A DNA stretch of 38,191 bases from CAYVOV01 sp964453525. Its GTDB lineage: Bacteria > Chloroflexota > Dehalococcoidia > Dehalococcoidales > UBA2162. The notes under the pieces are model-generated. The model worked only from the letters and a program-made list of their open reading frames with translations. It searched no databases and was not told the DNA's origin. The first letter of the stretch is position 1. Each line of letters starts with the position of its first letter. The stretch spans positions 1-38,191 of the forward strand of contig CAYVOV010000029.1 of assembly GCA_964453525.1 (NCBI GenBank). Direction: 5' to 3'. The translations under genes and the position numbers were made by a program. This document shows, piece by piece, positions 7,715 to 16,310 of this stretch.

Positions 7715-8986
7715 TTAAAGAAGAGACGGTTCAGTTCGGCTAATGACCATCCCCTTAGGAACGACCAATATGCCGTTATCTGATATAGTGCACCCTCTTT
7801 TCTGATCTGTCTCTCGGTCAAAACCAATTGAGGCGCCAGCTCGGATTCTGCTTTCCTTATCAAGGATAGCTCGTTTTACGCTGGCACCAGGCTCAATTAC
7901 AACATTGTCAAAGATGACCGATTGCTCCACCCTAGCGTCTCTCTCTACAATTACACCCGGTGAGATTATGGAGCCAAATATAGTCCCACCGCTAATTATA
8001 CAGCCATCGCATACTATAGAATCCGATATCTTTCCGCCAAGGATACACTTACTTGGGGGTAGGAGCTGCTGATACGTCCTGATGGGCCATTTCTCGCCGT
8101 AAAGATTGAAGGAAGGCTCTACGCTCATGAGTTCCATACTTGCTTCATAGTACGAATCAATGCTGCCAACATCTCTCCAGTAGGATGAATCGTGGGTATT
8201 TTCGACCAATATCTTTTCTCTTATACCGTCTTTCACTTTGACTTCAAAATCATCTATCCGATTCTCTTTCTCATAGTCGTAAACAAAAATGTCGTTATTC
8301 TTGTCAATCATTCCTGGAATGATGTGCTTACCGAAGTCTTCCTCTTCCCCTCGCAAAGCTCGTAGTAAAATATCCGTTTTGAAGATGTAAACACCCATCG
8401 AAGCTAGAGCATAATCTGGAGCATTAACAAGCGTCTTTGGCTGCGCCGGTTTTTCTGCGAAACCAATCAATCTATGATCCTTGTCTATTTCGAGCACACC
8501 AAGTTTTTCAACAGCCTCTTCCTTCCTTACCCTGACAGCAGATATCGTTACACTTGCCTTCTTCAAGTTATGATAATCTACGAACTGCAGGTAGTTCATC
8601 TTGTAGACGTGGTCACCAGAAAGGATTAGGATGTTCTCGAAGTCCTTTCTATTCATCAGATTAATGTTCTGCCGCACCGCGTCAGCTGTGCCGCGATACC
8701 AGTCAGTGCCAATCTTCTGTTGAGCTGGTATGCAGTAAACATAGTCACCTAGCCCAGCACTTGAGATTGCCCAGCCCTCCTGAATGTGGCGATTTAACGA
8801 CTCTGAGAGGTATTGGGTGAGAACATATATTTGGCGGAGTCCTGAGTTTATACAGTTACTCAACGTAAAATCAATGATCCGAAATTTACCTCCAAATGGG
8901 ACCGCTCCCTTAGACCGTTCCTTGGTCAAAGGTTGTAGTCTCTCCCCTGCTCCTCCTGCCATTATTATTGCTAATATATTGTCCAT
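7715..8986 (-). CDS. glgC: Glucose-1-phosphate adenylyltransferase (ADP-glucose pyrophosphorylase)
   Basis: A 423-aa protein that makes ADP-glucose from glucose-1-phosphate and ATP, the committed step of glycogen synthesis. Motifs in order are: the nucleotide-binding MAGGAGERLQPLTKERSK (9-26); the allosteric/ATP region PFGGKFRIIDFTLSNCINSG; WYRGTADAVRQN (96-107); SGDHVYKM (123-130); the sugar-phosphate motif GFAEKP (175-180); and SMGVYIF (197-203). A C-terminal left-handed beta-helix follows, with hexapeptide repeats from about 300. The length is standard. No other glycogen gene is next to it in the window. Its upstream side abuts the att-like block at 9069. Confidence 0.95.
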   Translation of the reverse strand: MDNILAIIMAGGAGERLQPLTKERSKGAVPFGGKFRIIDFTLSNCINSGLRQIYVLTQYLSESLNRHIQEGWAISSAGLGDYVYCIPAQQKIGTDWYRGTADAVRQNINLMNRKDFENILILSGDHVYKMNYLQFVDYHNLKKASVTISAVRVRKEEAVEKLGVLEIDKDHRLIGFAEKPAQPKTLVNAPDYALASMGVYIFKTDILLRALRGEEEDFGKHIIPGMIDKNNDIFVYDYEKENRIDDFEVKVKDGIREKILVENTHDSSYWRDVGSIDSYYEASMELMSVEPSFNLYGEKWPIRTYQQLLPPSKCILGGKISDSIVCDGCIISGGTIFGSIISPGVIVERDARVEQSVIFDNVVIEPGASVKRAILDKESRIRAGASIGFDRETDQKRGCTISDNGILVVPKGMVISRTEPSLL

Positions 8987-9007
8987 TGTTTTAATGCTTC
9001 ATTTGAA

Positions 9008-9036
9008 AATTTATTTATTTAAAAGCATATTGTCAA
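9008..9036 (-). promoter_or_regulatory. Promoter for glgC
   Basis: On the minus strand TTGACA (9031-9036), a 17-nt spacer and TAAATT (9008-9013) lie 22 nt upstream of the glgC ATG. Confidence 0.6.
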
Positions 9037-9068
9037 GTAATGATAACCCTTACCACTATTTTACATTC

Positions 9069-9252
9069 TTGCTAACATTTTTGCTAACGAACTTTTCACT
9101 ACTAATAATGACAAGGTGGTACCTTTTGGTACCACCTGAAGCCAAATCGCCAATCACAAGGTATTAAGAATTACTTACCTTTACGCTCAGGGATAAACCT
9201 TCTGTATCTTTTAATCAGGGTGTCGCAGGTTCGAGACCTGCACGGCCTACCA
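9069..9252 (+). repeat. att-like block, left copy (inverted relative to 36323-36502)
   Basis: Three conserved parts occur in the same order here and, inverted, at 36502-36323. First is a 33-nt identical block at 9069-9101 that contains TTGCTAAC twice. Second is a palindrome with AGGTGGTACC at 9114-9123, a 4-nt loop and the complement at 9128-9137. Third is TGTATC followed by a tRNA-Lys 3' half at 9203-9252. The spacers between the parts differ in sequence but are of similar length. The arrangement of repeated arm-like sites, a palindrome and a tRNA 3' half looks like one side of a recombined attachment site. Confidence 0.65.
9208..9252 (+). tRNA. tRNA-Lys(TTT) 3' half (attachment-site core, not a functional tRNA)
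   Basis: From the anticodon loop CTTTTAA (anticodon TTT at 9210-9212) onward, the sequence fits a tRNA. The anticodon-stem 3' strand is TCAGG, followed by the variable GTGTC. The T-arm is GCAGG-TTCGAGA-CCTGC with perfect pairing. The acceptor 3' strand is ACGGCCT, then A and CCA. The 5' half is absent: the bases before the loop do not pair, and no D-arm is present. Tyrosine-recombinase elements commonly leave such halves. A second copy lies at 36323-36370. Confidence 0.75.
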
Positions 9253-9263
9253 CGCTCAAAAGC

Positions 9264-9284
9264 AAGCCCGAAGAGGGGCTTTTT
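9264..9284 (+). terminator. Intrinsic terminator after the tRNA-Lys 3' half
   Basis: AAGCCC (9264-9269), a short loop and GGGCTT (9276-9281) are followed by T residues. It sits 12 nt after the CCA end, so it was probably the native terminator of the tRNA gene. Confidence 0.65.
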
Positions 9285-9289
9285 GATAG

Positions 9290-9806
9290 TAGTAAGCGTA
9301 TCACTTTTTCAGCCACCTCGCCGAAATTCGATACGTTGATTCTACCTTCGTTCACAGACAATTGCAATACATTTGCAATCTAGTGTCTTCATCGCCTTTA
9401 TGCATTGCTATTTTTGAACAATAATACAAGTCAATGTTCAGTAGAACCCATTAGGCATTCGAAAAGGGTGTGTTTTTGGTACTTAGTAGAGGTTGCCGAA
9501 CTGTGCTACTATCATCGTTTGACCAGCGTGTCTTGGTTGAGGATATGGGGAAAAACCAGTCGGAACATCTATAGACGAGAATTAATCGCATATTCTACAG
9601 TAGACACCTTATGCAAATGAAAAAGTTGATGAGGATTTATTTAGCTTTAATGTCATCAATTAATGAATATGCGTACTCCGATGTGTCCTTAGTAATATAC
9701 TCTATTTCTATAGGTAGAACGTATCTTTCCGGTTTAGGCATGTTTTTAGCTGTAACTATGACCTCTAATGCAGTTTCGTTATTAGAAAATTAGATATTGA
9801 TGAATT
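9290..9806. other. Region without a supported gene
   Basis: Two open frames (from 9405 and 9611) have no family features, no ribosome site and unlikely composition. I see no tRNA, repeat or clear promoter here. Confidence 0.4.
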
Positions 9807-10193
9807 TCAATGCAGTTCCTGGAACTGCTCGAGTGCTATCCCCAAATACGATTGTAATCTTTGCCATTGATCTATAAGTTCTGCTCTCCCGACTTTGGTG
9901 GACTGATAGGTAGGAATTGAATGATGTTTCTCAACCCAATTTAAAGACGAAAAATCATCAAGGATGGTATTGGGTGTATCCAGCCAGCCAAGATCAAAAT
10001 AGAAATCCTTTTGTGCACTCTCCTTGAGAACACTCAAACACGATTGTAGAGAATTACGAACTTCAGCAATACTTCTAGGTTGCTTATCAACAATAGCTAG
10101 AAGTAATAGTTGGCTTGCTTCTTGCCGCCTCTTAGCACGTTCTAGTATTGCTGCTGTATTAAGTGAAGCCTCATGATAGCTATTTGTGTTCAT
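9807..10193 (-). CDS. Winged-helix-like protein encoded with the HD gene
   Basis: A 128-aa protein with no firm family. The middle reads QLLLLAIVDKQPRSIAEVRN, and the latter half LGWLDTPNTILDDFSSLNWV then TKVGRAELIDQWQRL. That is the helix-turn-helix and terminal-helix pattern of a winged-helix domain acting on a two-state substrate, similar to PadR/ArsR-like folds. Its ATG overlaps the last codon and stop of the HD gene by 4 nt (10190-10193), so the two are translationally coupled and probably act together. It may be a regulator or an adaptor; this is inference from context. Confidence 0.6.
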   Translation of the reverse strand: MNTNSYHEASLNTAAILERAKRRQEASQLLLLAIVDKQPRSIAEVRNSLQSCLSVLKESAQKDFYFDLGWLDTPNTILDDFSSLNWVEKHHSIPTYQSTKVGRAELIDQWQRLQSYLGIALEQFQELH

Positions 10194-11944
10194 TGCTTAG
10201 TCTCCTTAGAAAGCTCACTTTTTACCCATTTGATTAGGTTTTGTGCAAAAACTTTTTTCGCTTTTTCCATATTTTTCTGTAGTATATCCTTTTGTTTAGT
10301 AAGTGACAAGTTCTTAATCTCTTTATTAAGTATGAGATAAGCATACAACCTTATACTCGATCTATTCGTTTCGCGCAACTGCTTTACTATCGGTGAAACA
10401 TCAGATAAGTGAAATAGGTTACCCTCCCTATCAATAACCTCGTATTCGCGTTCTCCTCGATACTCCCAAGGCTTAAAAAAGGTTACTGATAGTAAAAGAA
10501 AACCATCGACTTTGCTTTTCCTAAGCTCCTTATTTATTTGCGTCTCTAATTCTTTTCTCTTGACAAAACTTCTCCCCAGTAATTCTTCAGATAACCAGTT
10601 TAAGGTAAAATCAGTGTTTTCTGTTGTTTTATGTGTTGTCTCCGATGGAAGTACACGACCTTCAGTCCGGTAATATTTTCGACGTTGGTGGTCTGCAAAC
10701 ATAGCTTCAATCTCATTAGCCACTTGGTCATTAAACTGTTTATAAGCCCCAATATCTTTCCATAACGCTACCCCCCTCTTTTTCCTTAATAATATTTCAT
10801 CTAGCAAGGCATCGAGTTCACGAAACTCGACCCATTTTTCTGAAGTACTTATTCCCTCGCTTTTCTCTAATTCGTTTAGTAATCCCCTTGCTTGCCTAAG
10901 TATGTTAAGTACATCAATATCATCGAGGAAGTTTACTTGTAAGCTCTTTCCAGTATCAGATTCCATTTTTGCAAGCGGAAAACCGAGCGGAAGAGCGTCA
11001 AAAGGAGGAATGGCATCCCAATGGGATTTAAGAAGTCTCCAGACTATTTCCTCAAACATTCGATTTGTAACTACAACTCGATGGTGGTGATATAGCCATC
11101 GATAAGATTTATACCTCTCAATTACTAAGCTTTCAACCGCGCTTAAAGCTCGTATGGTTGGTCTAATTACAAAGGACTCCTCCTTCTTGTGGCCCAAAGT
11201 CACTATTTTTGCTAATCGCATCCCCTCAACCAAGCGACTAAGGTCAAATCTACCAAATTCTGCGCCACTCGTGTGTCCATCACGCAACAAGTAATCTCCT
11301 CTGTCTGCATCTATATCAAATGCTATTAATTCATGCAATGTGCCAAAGGGTGTTTTATCCCCAGGTCAGGCACGTAATATTCTTAACACTATATCTTTAT
11401 CCTCTCCTATAGCCGTTGAAATATCTGGGTCTAATTCAATAAGCATTACTGTTAAAAACTCGTGCAGAGCTCCTTCAGTAGTTGCTATATATTCCTGCCA
11501 TTTTTCAATCATTGTTGGAGGCAGGATATTTTCTATACTTTGATGTATTAATTCTTCCATGGTATGAGAAAAGGGTAGCTGCCCAAGATCGTGAAGTAAA
11601 CCAACGATGCGTATAACTTTTGAAAGCCTCGTTTTTATAGCCTCATTATCTTCTTGCCATTTAAACACTTGTGCACACCGTGAGATGAATTCCTGGGTTA
11701 TAGAAGGCTCACTTCTAACCAGTGCTGAGGAAAGCATGCGATCGGCTAGATGCATAACTCCTAGGCTGTGTTCAAATCGACTTACAGTTAGTGCCGGATA
11801 CGTGAAATACGCCATACCATTCTGTTTAATATTCCTCAATCTTTGTAGCAATACACAATCTAATAGAGGAATTTCATCCTCATAAATAGATATATATTCA
11901 TGAATTGGATCACGAATTATTTTAGCAACTGATCTATCGCTCAT
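10190..11944 (-). pseudogene. HD-domain phosphohydrolase (SAMHD1/dGTPase-like) with an in-frame TGA
   Basis: One 584-codon frame is interrupted only by a TGA at 11366-11368. The first part (192 aa) begins IRDPIHEYISIYEDEIPLLD and has the HD metal ligands: His59 in RFEHSLGVMHLA, His118-Asp119 in GLLHDLGQLPFSH, and His127. The frame continues after the TGA without a shift and gives the second HD signature FDIDADRGDYLLRD, whose Asp (about codon 214) is the last expected metal ligand. A long C-terminal extension follows. The family hydrolyses dNTPs or other phosphoesters. If the stop is real, the N-terminal product lacks a ligand. A TTG at 11338 could restart the second half, but no strong ribosome site is seen. 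The coupled downstream gene and the intact frame suggest recent inactivation, recoding, or a sequence error. Confidence 0.78.
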
Positions 11945-11956
11945 TTAAGTATCCTG

Positions 11957-12163
11957 TCACGTCTTGTTGGACCGAGTATCTCTTGGTTGAAATTCGGTGA
12001 GTTTCTCAAGTTCACTTCTTTTAAAATATGATTTTCGATCGCCAGCCCTTTTATAAGGCGTTATCGAGCCCTTCTTAATATACTTGTACACCGTAGAACG
12101 CTTTAACCCATACTCTCGTTCCACCTCGGCTAAGGTTAACATATCTTTAGTGTTCATTGCCAT
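11957..12163 (-). CDS. Excisionase/MerR-type helix-turn-helix protein
   Basis: A 68-aa DNA-binding protein. LTLAEVEREYGLKRSTVYKY, then IKKGSITPYKRAGDRKSYFKRSELEKL, is the standard winged helix-turn-helix of the excisionase (Xis/MerR-like) family. It lies 12 nt upstream of the HD gene on the same strand and probably heads that operon. The promoter at 12176-12204 would start transcription about 6 nt before the ATG at 12163, and no ribosome site is visible, so the mRNA may be leaderless; ATG 12157 is an alternative start. It probably regulates this divergent locus (inference). Confidence 0.78.
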   Translation of the reverse strand: MAMNTKDMLTLAEVEREYGLKRSTVYKYIKKGSITPYKRAGDRKSYFKRSELEKLTEFQPRDTRSNKT

Positions 12164-12175
12164 CTAAATATATTT

Positions 12176-12204
12176 ATATTAATCTATATTTGTCTCTTTG
12201 TCAA
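12176..12204 (-). promoter_or_regulatory. Promoter for the HTH-HD operon
   Basis: On the minus strand TTGACA (12199-12204), a 17-nt spacer and TAATAT (12176-12181). The predicted start point lies only a few bases before the HTH start codon. Confidence 0.65.
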
Positions 12205-12232
12205 CAGATTAGTGTAATAGCATTCATAAATC

Positions 12233-12261
12233 TTGACAAGTGTGCTGAAGTATACTAAAAT
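12233..12261 (+). promoter_or_regulatory. Promoter for the TcmP-like operon
   Basis: TTGACA (12233-12238), a 17-nt spacer and TAAAAT (12256-12261). It is divergent from the HTH promoter, with 28 bp between the two -35 boxes, so a single bound regulator could control both. Confidence 0.68.
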
Positions 12262-12347
12262 GTTTACAATCAGATAATAAGAGTGATGTTCTGTGGGTTC
12301 TAATGTATCGAGGTGGCGCGATTTGCGTCTAACCAAGTGGCGGTCGT

Positions 12348-13643
12348 ATGGCTCTTGAGTTCATAAGAGATGCGATATCCCTCAGTGGTCTAACAGGTTC
12401 AAGGCTAAAGTGTGAAGTCATTGGCCTATATTACCCTTTTTGGTGGAATATTACATCAGGGGGGCAGAAAGTAAATCATAAATGGCCTACAGCTATCGTG
12501 GAATTAGACGCAGCGACGGGCGAAGTCTATATCAAGGAAACGAAAGAGACTATTCTTGGATCTTCTGGACACGCTCTTGATCTCAAATGTGGCAATCCAA
12601 ATGCACGAAACCTAAAAGTTATTCTGGTTGAGAGAGATGCTGACTGCTATAAACACCTAAAACAAGTTATAGCCAGACGATGGGGTAATATTGGATTTAT
12701 TGAGGGGCAAGTACGGTATAACCCCTCTAACGTTTACCTTTTTAACTCAGAATTAGATATTGCGCTCAACTTTATCGATAAAATAAAGCTTGGCAATACG
12801 TTATTCTTTTTTGATCCTCTTAGAAGTGTTAATTATCAGGCGATAGAAAATGTTGCTAGAAAGAGGATTACAACATATTACAGGATGGGAACGGAGTTCA
12901 TAATCTTTATTTTTACCTCTGACTGGTTCTTAGGCAGGGATGAATTTGTTGGTTTACCTTCTACGGGCGAGGAATCTGTTTGGTCTGTTGAACAAAGAAA
13001 AGCAATCTCGGAAGCGGACGATCTTTTTGGAAATACAGACTGGCGTGAAGAAATCTTAACCGATAACCCTATTTACGAAAGAGAAAACCAGCTTGTAGAA
13101 TTATATCGAAACAGACTTCACAAATGGTTCAGGTATGTTCTTCCAATGCCTTTTAACCCGAAGAGAAATCAGATATTTCACCTTATATTATGCTCCAATT
13201 TCGAGACTGGTGTAAGAGCTACGAGGAATTTCTACTGTGATATAACAGGTAACCCCAATTATGCACCTGATAATAAGAGAGCATTCAACGAGTTTAAGGT
13301 GCACCATCCAGAGATATTTCAGGGATTACGTGGTAATAGGAGACCTATACAATGGAAGATGCTTTGGTGCATAATAACCGAGCATGAAGAAGGCATTTGT
13401 GATTATATGTGTAGGGATTTCGTGGGTATCGAACAGGATGAATCTATAAGACAGGCATCCCTTGAATGGCTAGAAAGTAAAGGCTACCTCATACTACAGA
13501 ATCTCACTAACGCATGGCAGCTCCAGATAAAGCAATACAGGCTAAACTGGACTACTATAAAAAACAATTTGACTATTGCCCCACCAACTCCCTTTGAACC
13601 ATTATCATTGAAACCTTTGTCGCTGAAGGAGATTAGTCAATGA
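12348..13643 (+). CDS. tcmP: Three-Cys-motif partner protein (TcmP-like)
   Basis: A 431-aa protein matching the TcmP type in its N-terminal GLYYPFWWNITSGG. A Rossmann-like region with NLKVILVERDADCYKHLKQV follows, and then a long C-terminal part. LGNTLFFFDPLRSVNYQAI resembles the methyltransferase-like core motif FFIDPFG of the family. An in-frame TAA just upstream fixes the start near 12348; the ribosome site is weak (GTGGCGG). The next gene overlaps by 4 nt and encodes the expected partner with a three-Cys motif. TcmP proteins are named only for this pairing and their biochemical role is not established. The usual FAGPG-type loop is poorly conserved here. Confidence 0.78.
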   Translation: MALEFIRDAISLSGLTGSRLKCEVIGLYYPFWWNITSGGQKVNHKWPTAIVELDAATGEVYIKETKETILGSSGHALDLKCGNPNARNLKVILVERDADCYKHLKQVIARRWGNIGFIEGQVRYNPSNVYLFNSELDIALNFIDKIKLGNTLFFFDPLRSVNYQAIENVARKRITTYYRMGTEFIIFIFTSDWFLGRDEFVGLPSTGEESVWSVEQRKAISEADDLFGNTDWREEILTDNPIYERENQLVELYRNRLHKWFRYVLPMPFNPKRNQIFHLILCSNFETGVRATRNFYCDITGNPNYAPDNKRAFNEFKVHHPEIFQGLRGNRRPIQWKMLWCIITEHEEGICDYMCRDFVGIEQDESIRQASLEWLESKGYLILQNLTNAWQLQIKQYRLNWTTIKNNLTIAPPTPFEPLSLKPLSLKEISQ

Positions 13644-14437
13644 CAATAGAATTAATACATGCCAAGAGACGTGAAATAACATCAGGTACAAAAGAATGGG
13701 CAGATCATAATGTTAATTGTATTAAAGGCTGTTTTAATGATTGCCGATACTGTTACGCGAAGATGATGGCCAGGCGCTTTGGTCGATGCCAAGAAGAAGC
13801 CTGGAAAAACATGATAATCAATAAGAGTGCTGTAGAGAGGACTTATGGTAGATATAAAGGTCGTGTAATGTTCCCAAGCACCCATGATATAACGGATGAT
13901 CCCAAAATCCAAGAGGCTTGTTTTATAGTTATCGGCAAACTCCTTGAAGCTGGCAATGAAGTTTTAGTTACTACTAAACCTAGGTTACCCATAATACAGC
14001 AACTTGTAACTAAATTCAGTTCGTATAGAGAGCACCTACAGTTTCGGTTTACCATTACCTCAGTGGATAACCAACTTCTCTCTTTTTGGGAGCCTAATGC
14101 TCCCCAATTTGAAGAACGTTTTAATTCTTTAATACATGCTTATGAATATACTTTTAAAACGAGCGTCTCAATAGAGCCATTTCTTGATTATACTCCGCAG
14201 ATACTAGTATATAAGTTGTCACCATTTATCACGGAATCTGTATGGTTGGGGCCGATGAACTATATACCATTAAACAGCATCCCCGAAGCAGATAAGCATT
14301 TTTATAATAGTATCCGAGCTAACTATCAGTTAGCGCACCTGAAAGAAATATATGAGGAGCTTCGGGATAATCCAATAATAAGATTCAAAGATAGTATGAG
14401 AAATAGGCTTGGTCTTACAGATTCTTGCTTATGCTAG
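13640..14437 (+). CDS. Radical-SAM-like DUF5131 (Gp37/Gp68-type) protein
   Basis: A 265-aa protein with the cluster motif CIKGCFNDCRYCYA near the N-terminus. Cys31, Cys35 and Cys38 form the CxxxCxxC that binds a [4Fe-4S] cluster in radical-SAM enzymes, and Cys27 is additional. The segments RVMFPSTHDITDDPK, EVLVTTKPRLPIIQQL, FRFTITSVDNQ and SVSIEPFLDY follow the beta-strand pattern of the partial TIM barrel. The gene overlaps tcmP by 4 nt (ATGA type), so the proteins are made together. Proteins of this group are common in phages and mobile islands; the substrate is unknown. It is intact here. Confidence 0.82.
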   Translation: MTIELIHAKRREITSGTKEWADHNVNCIKGCFNDCRYCYAKMMARRFGRCQEEAWKNMIINKSAVERTYGRYKGRVMFPSTHDITDDPKIQEACFIVIGKLLEAGNEVLVTTKPRLPIIQQLVTKFSSYREHLQFRFTITSVDNQLLSFWEPNAPQFEERFNSLIHAYEYTFKTSVSIEPFLDYTPQILVYKLSPFITESVWLGPMNYIPLNSIPEADKHFYNSIRANYQLAHLKEIYEELRDNPIIRFKDSMRNRLGLTDSCLC

Positions 14438-14549
14438 CCTTCGCTAAACACCGAGGGGAGAGCCGATATGCTTTGGTGATTATGGTAAGATGTTGATAAG
14501 TTAATGTCAAGTAATCAAAGACTTCTAAATTTTTTGTAGCAACCTAAGA

Positions 14550-14669
14550 TTATTGCCCTCGCTTTACCTCAGACAAATCGAAACCTTCATAACAACACCC
14601 CTCCCTATCACACTCTGCAGGAACGAACTTACCACACAGCGGACAAAGCCAGGCATATATCTTTCCCAT
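14550..14669 (-). CDS. Very small zinc-ribbon protein (39 aa)
   Basis: An ATG at 14667-14669 opens MGKIYAWLCPLCGKFVPAEC, followed by DREGCCYEGFDLSEVKRGQ. CPLC and the later Cys residues can bind zinc. AGAAGAAAT precedes the ATG. It overlaps, in another frame, the end of the 84-aa frame at 14564-14818. Either both are genes with coupled ends, or one frameshift has split a single longer protein made of a helical N-terminus plus this ribbon. The latter reading is attractive because the helical frame has no natural C-terminal domain. Confidence 0.5.
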   Translation of the reverse strand: MGKIYAWLCPLCGKFVPAECDREGCCYEGFDLSEVKRGQ

Positions 14670-14818
14670 ATTTCTTCTAGCTTTAGTTCAATTCGACTAG
14701 ACAAGTCATCGCGTATTAACACGCCTGCAATAACGGTAAAAATATGTCCTTCATCAGATAATCCTTCAGCATCGTCTAAATACGCTTTGAAGATCTTACC
14801 GAGATTTTCATCAGGCAT
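14564..14818 (-). CDS. Hypothetical helical protein
   Basis: The frame encodes MPDENLGKIFKAYLDDAEGL, SDEGHIFTVIAGVLIRDDL and SSRIELKLEEIWERYMPG. Beyond that it reads through the zinc-ribbon gene in the wrong frame, giving an unlikely tail. The first 55 residues look like real coding sequence (charged amphipathic helices); the tail does not. The gene may be shorter, or frameshifted into the ribbon at about 14665. Family unknown. Confidence 0.4.
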   Translation of the reverse strand: MPDENLGKIFKAYLDDAEGLSDEGHIFTVIAGVLIRDDLSSRIELKLEEIWERYMPGFVRCVVSSFLQSVIGRGVVMKVSICLR

Positions 14819-15050
14819 TCTGATACCCTATAAGTTTTATCGTATCTCCAAACACCGTTTTAATTCAACCGTATCCGATTTTGTATTCAAGCAAACCAGT
14901 GGAGCAGTATCGTTTAACAAACTGGACAAATGTGACCTGCGTTGAACAATATACTTTCTCGTTACCCAAGTAGAAAAGCTAATAATTTAGATCGATCCCT
15001 AGTTCAAGTGCATAACTTCAGGTTATAATCATACCATGTGAATCACTTTA

Positions 15051-16310
15051 ATGTTGAGTGTTGGAGTGCAGCTAATAAGCATCAACGAATCTCTCGATGA
15101 CTCTCCTACTGGAAGGCTATTGGAGGGTATTATTGAAAGCCTTGACGAATACTATAGTGATAATCTTGGAGAAGATGTGACCAGAGGGATGAGAGAAAGT
15201 GCTCAAAGAGGGTTTTATCTTTCAAGTAAACCGCCATATGGACATCGCAAGATAAGGGTAATGGATGGCAACAAAGAACGAACCAAGCTGGAACCTGATC
15301 CGTTTCAGTCTAGCGTGGTTAAAAACATGTTCGAAGATATAATATGCGGTCAAAGTCTTACTGATATAGTCAAGAATCTCAATTCTAAAGGTATTCCTAG
15401 TCCTAGAGGTAGAAAGTGGGGGAAGACAGCTGTCCATGAAATACTAACCAACGAAATCCATACTGGTACTTTTGTATGGGGCAAAAATAGCAAGCGGGGA
15501 TTACCGCCTGTAAGGGCAGAGAATGCGTGCTCTCCTATCGTCGATCAGGATACGTTTGCTCGAGTGCGGGAGAGGATGAAAGAACGGATGCCTGCCAAGA
15601 TACATCCGAGGCGTAGTTCAAGTCCTTTCTTACTGAGCAGTATTGCACACTGCGGATATTGCGGTAAAGCGTTTACCGGGCGTTATGCTAAAAGTGGGAG
15701 GTTTTCTTATTACATTTGTGGGACCATAGACAAAATGGGCGCTCGTGCCTGCAGGGCAAAATATCTAAATACTGAGCGATTCGAAACTGCAGTGATAGAT
15801 CAACTTCTGTATGTAATACTTACTCCGGAGAATTTGACTGAAATTATGGGACTTGCTAATCAGGAATTAGATTCTATGGTTGAATCGCGGAAAAACGATC
15901 TTGATATTATTTGTGAGTATATCGATGATGTAAATAGGCGTTTGGAAAAGCTATATGATGTAGTTGAGACTGGATATTTGGATCTGGCAGACCTTGCATT
16001 ACGAATTAAGGAACTCAGAATTCGCCAGGAACAATTATTCGCACAGAAGAGCGAGATTGAAAATGAATTATCGGAAAAGAGAGTTGAGCTGATTGATATG
16101 GAAACAATGGCAAGATATGTGGCAGACATGCGTGAGATTGTTCGTGATGGATCTCTTACGCATAAAAGGGCGTTTATTAAGGGATTCGTCAGAGACATCC
16201 GGGTTACTGGAGATAAGGCTGTAATTAGTTACGTAATGCCAGAATTGCCAGATAAATCCGAATTAGACCTAGATGCAGTTCCACGTATAGTACAGCATGG
16301 TGGGCGGTAG
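15051..16310 (+). pseudogene. Large serine recombinase, 5'-truncated
   Basis: This 419-codon frame starts inside the catalytic domain (ISINESLDDSPTGRLLEGII). The preceding 100 or so residues, with the catalytic Ser and Arg, are missing. The rest is intact. It contains a recombinase domain (PPYGHRKI to about residue 170) and a zinc ribbon (AHCGYCGKAF and YYICGT). A coiled-coil region follows (about 270-360), then the C-terminal FIKGFVRDIRV. Without the active site it cannot recombine. Its final codons, HGGR and TAG, are formed by the antisense of a tRNA CCA end, so the gene runs into an integration scar at 16298. Confidence 0.82.

Noticed and set aside
9203..9252. A complete tRNA-Lys gene
   Set aside because: There is no 5' acceptor strand (AGGCCGT) or D-arm upstream, and the anticodon stem does not pair.
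9405..9793. Two open frames (71 and 60 codons) after the left tRNA-Lys half
   Set aside because: No ribosome site, no domain pattern, unlikely amino-acid composition, and they overlap each other.
10190..11944. Use of TGA as Trp or Gly by this organism
   Set aside because: No other well-supported gene in the window has an in-frame TGA, and several end with TGA in the expected place.
14553..14945. 130-codon plus-strand frame opposite the zinc-ribbon gene
   Set aside because: Antisense of the better-supported minus-strand frames; no family signature.
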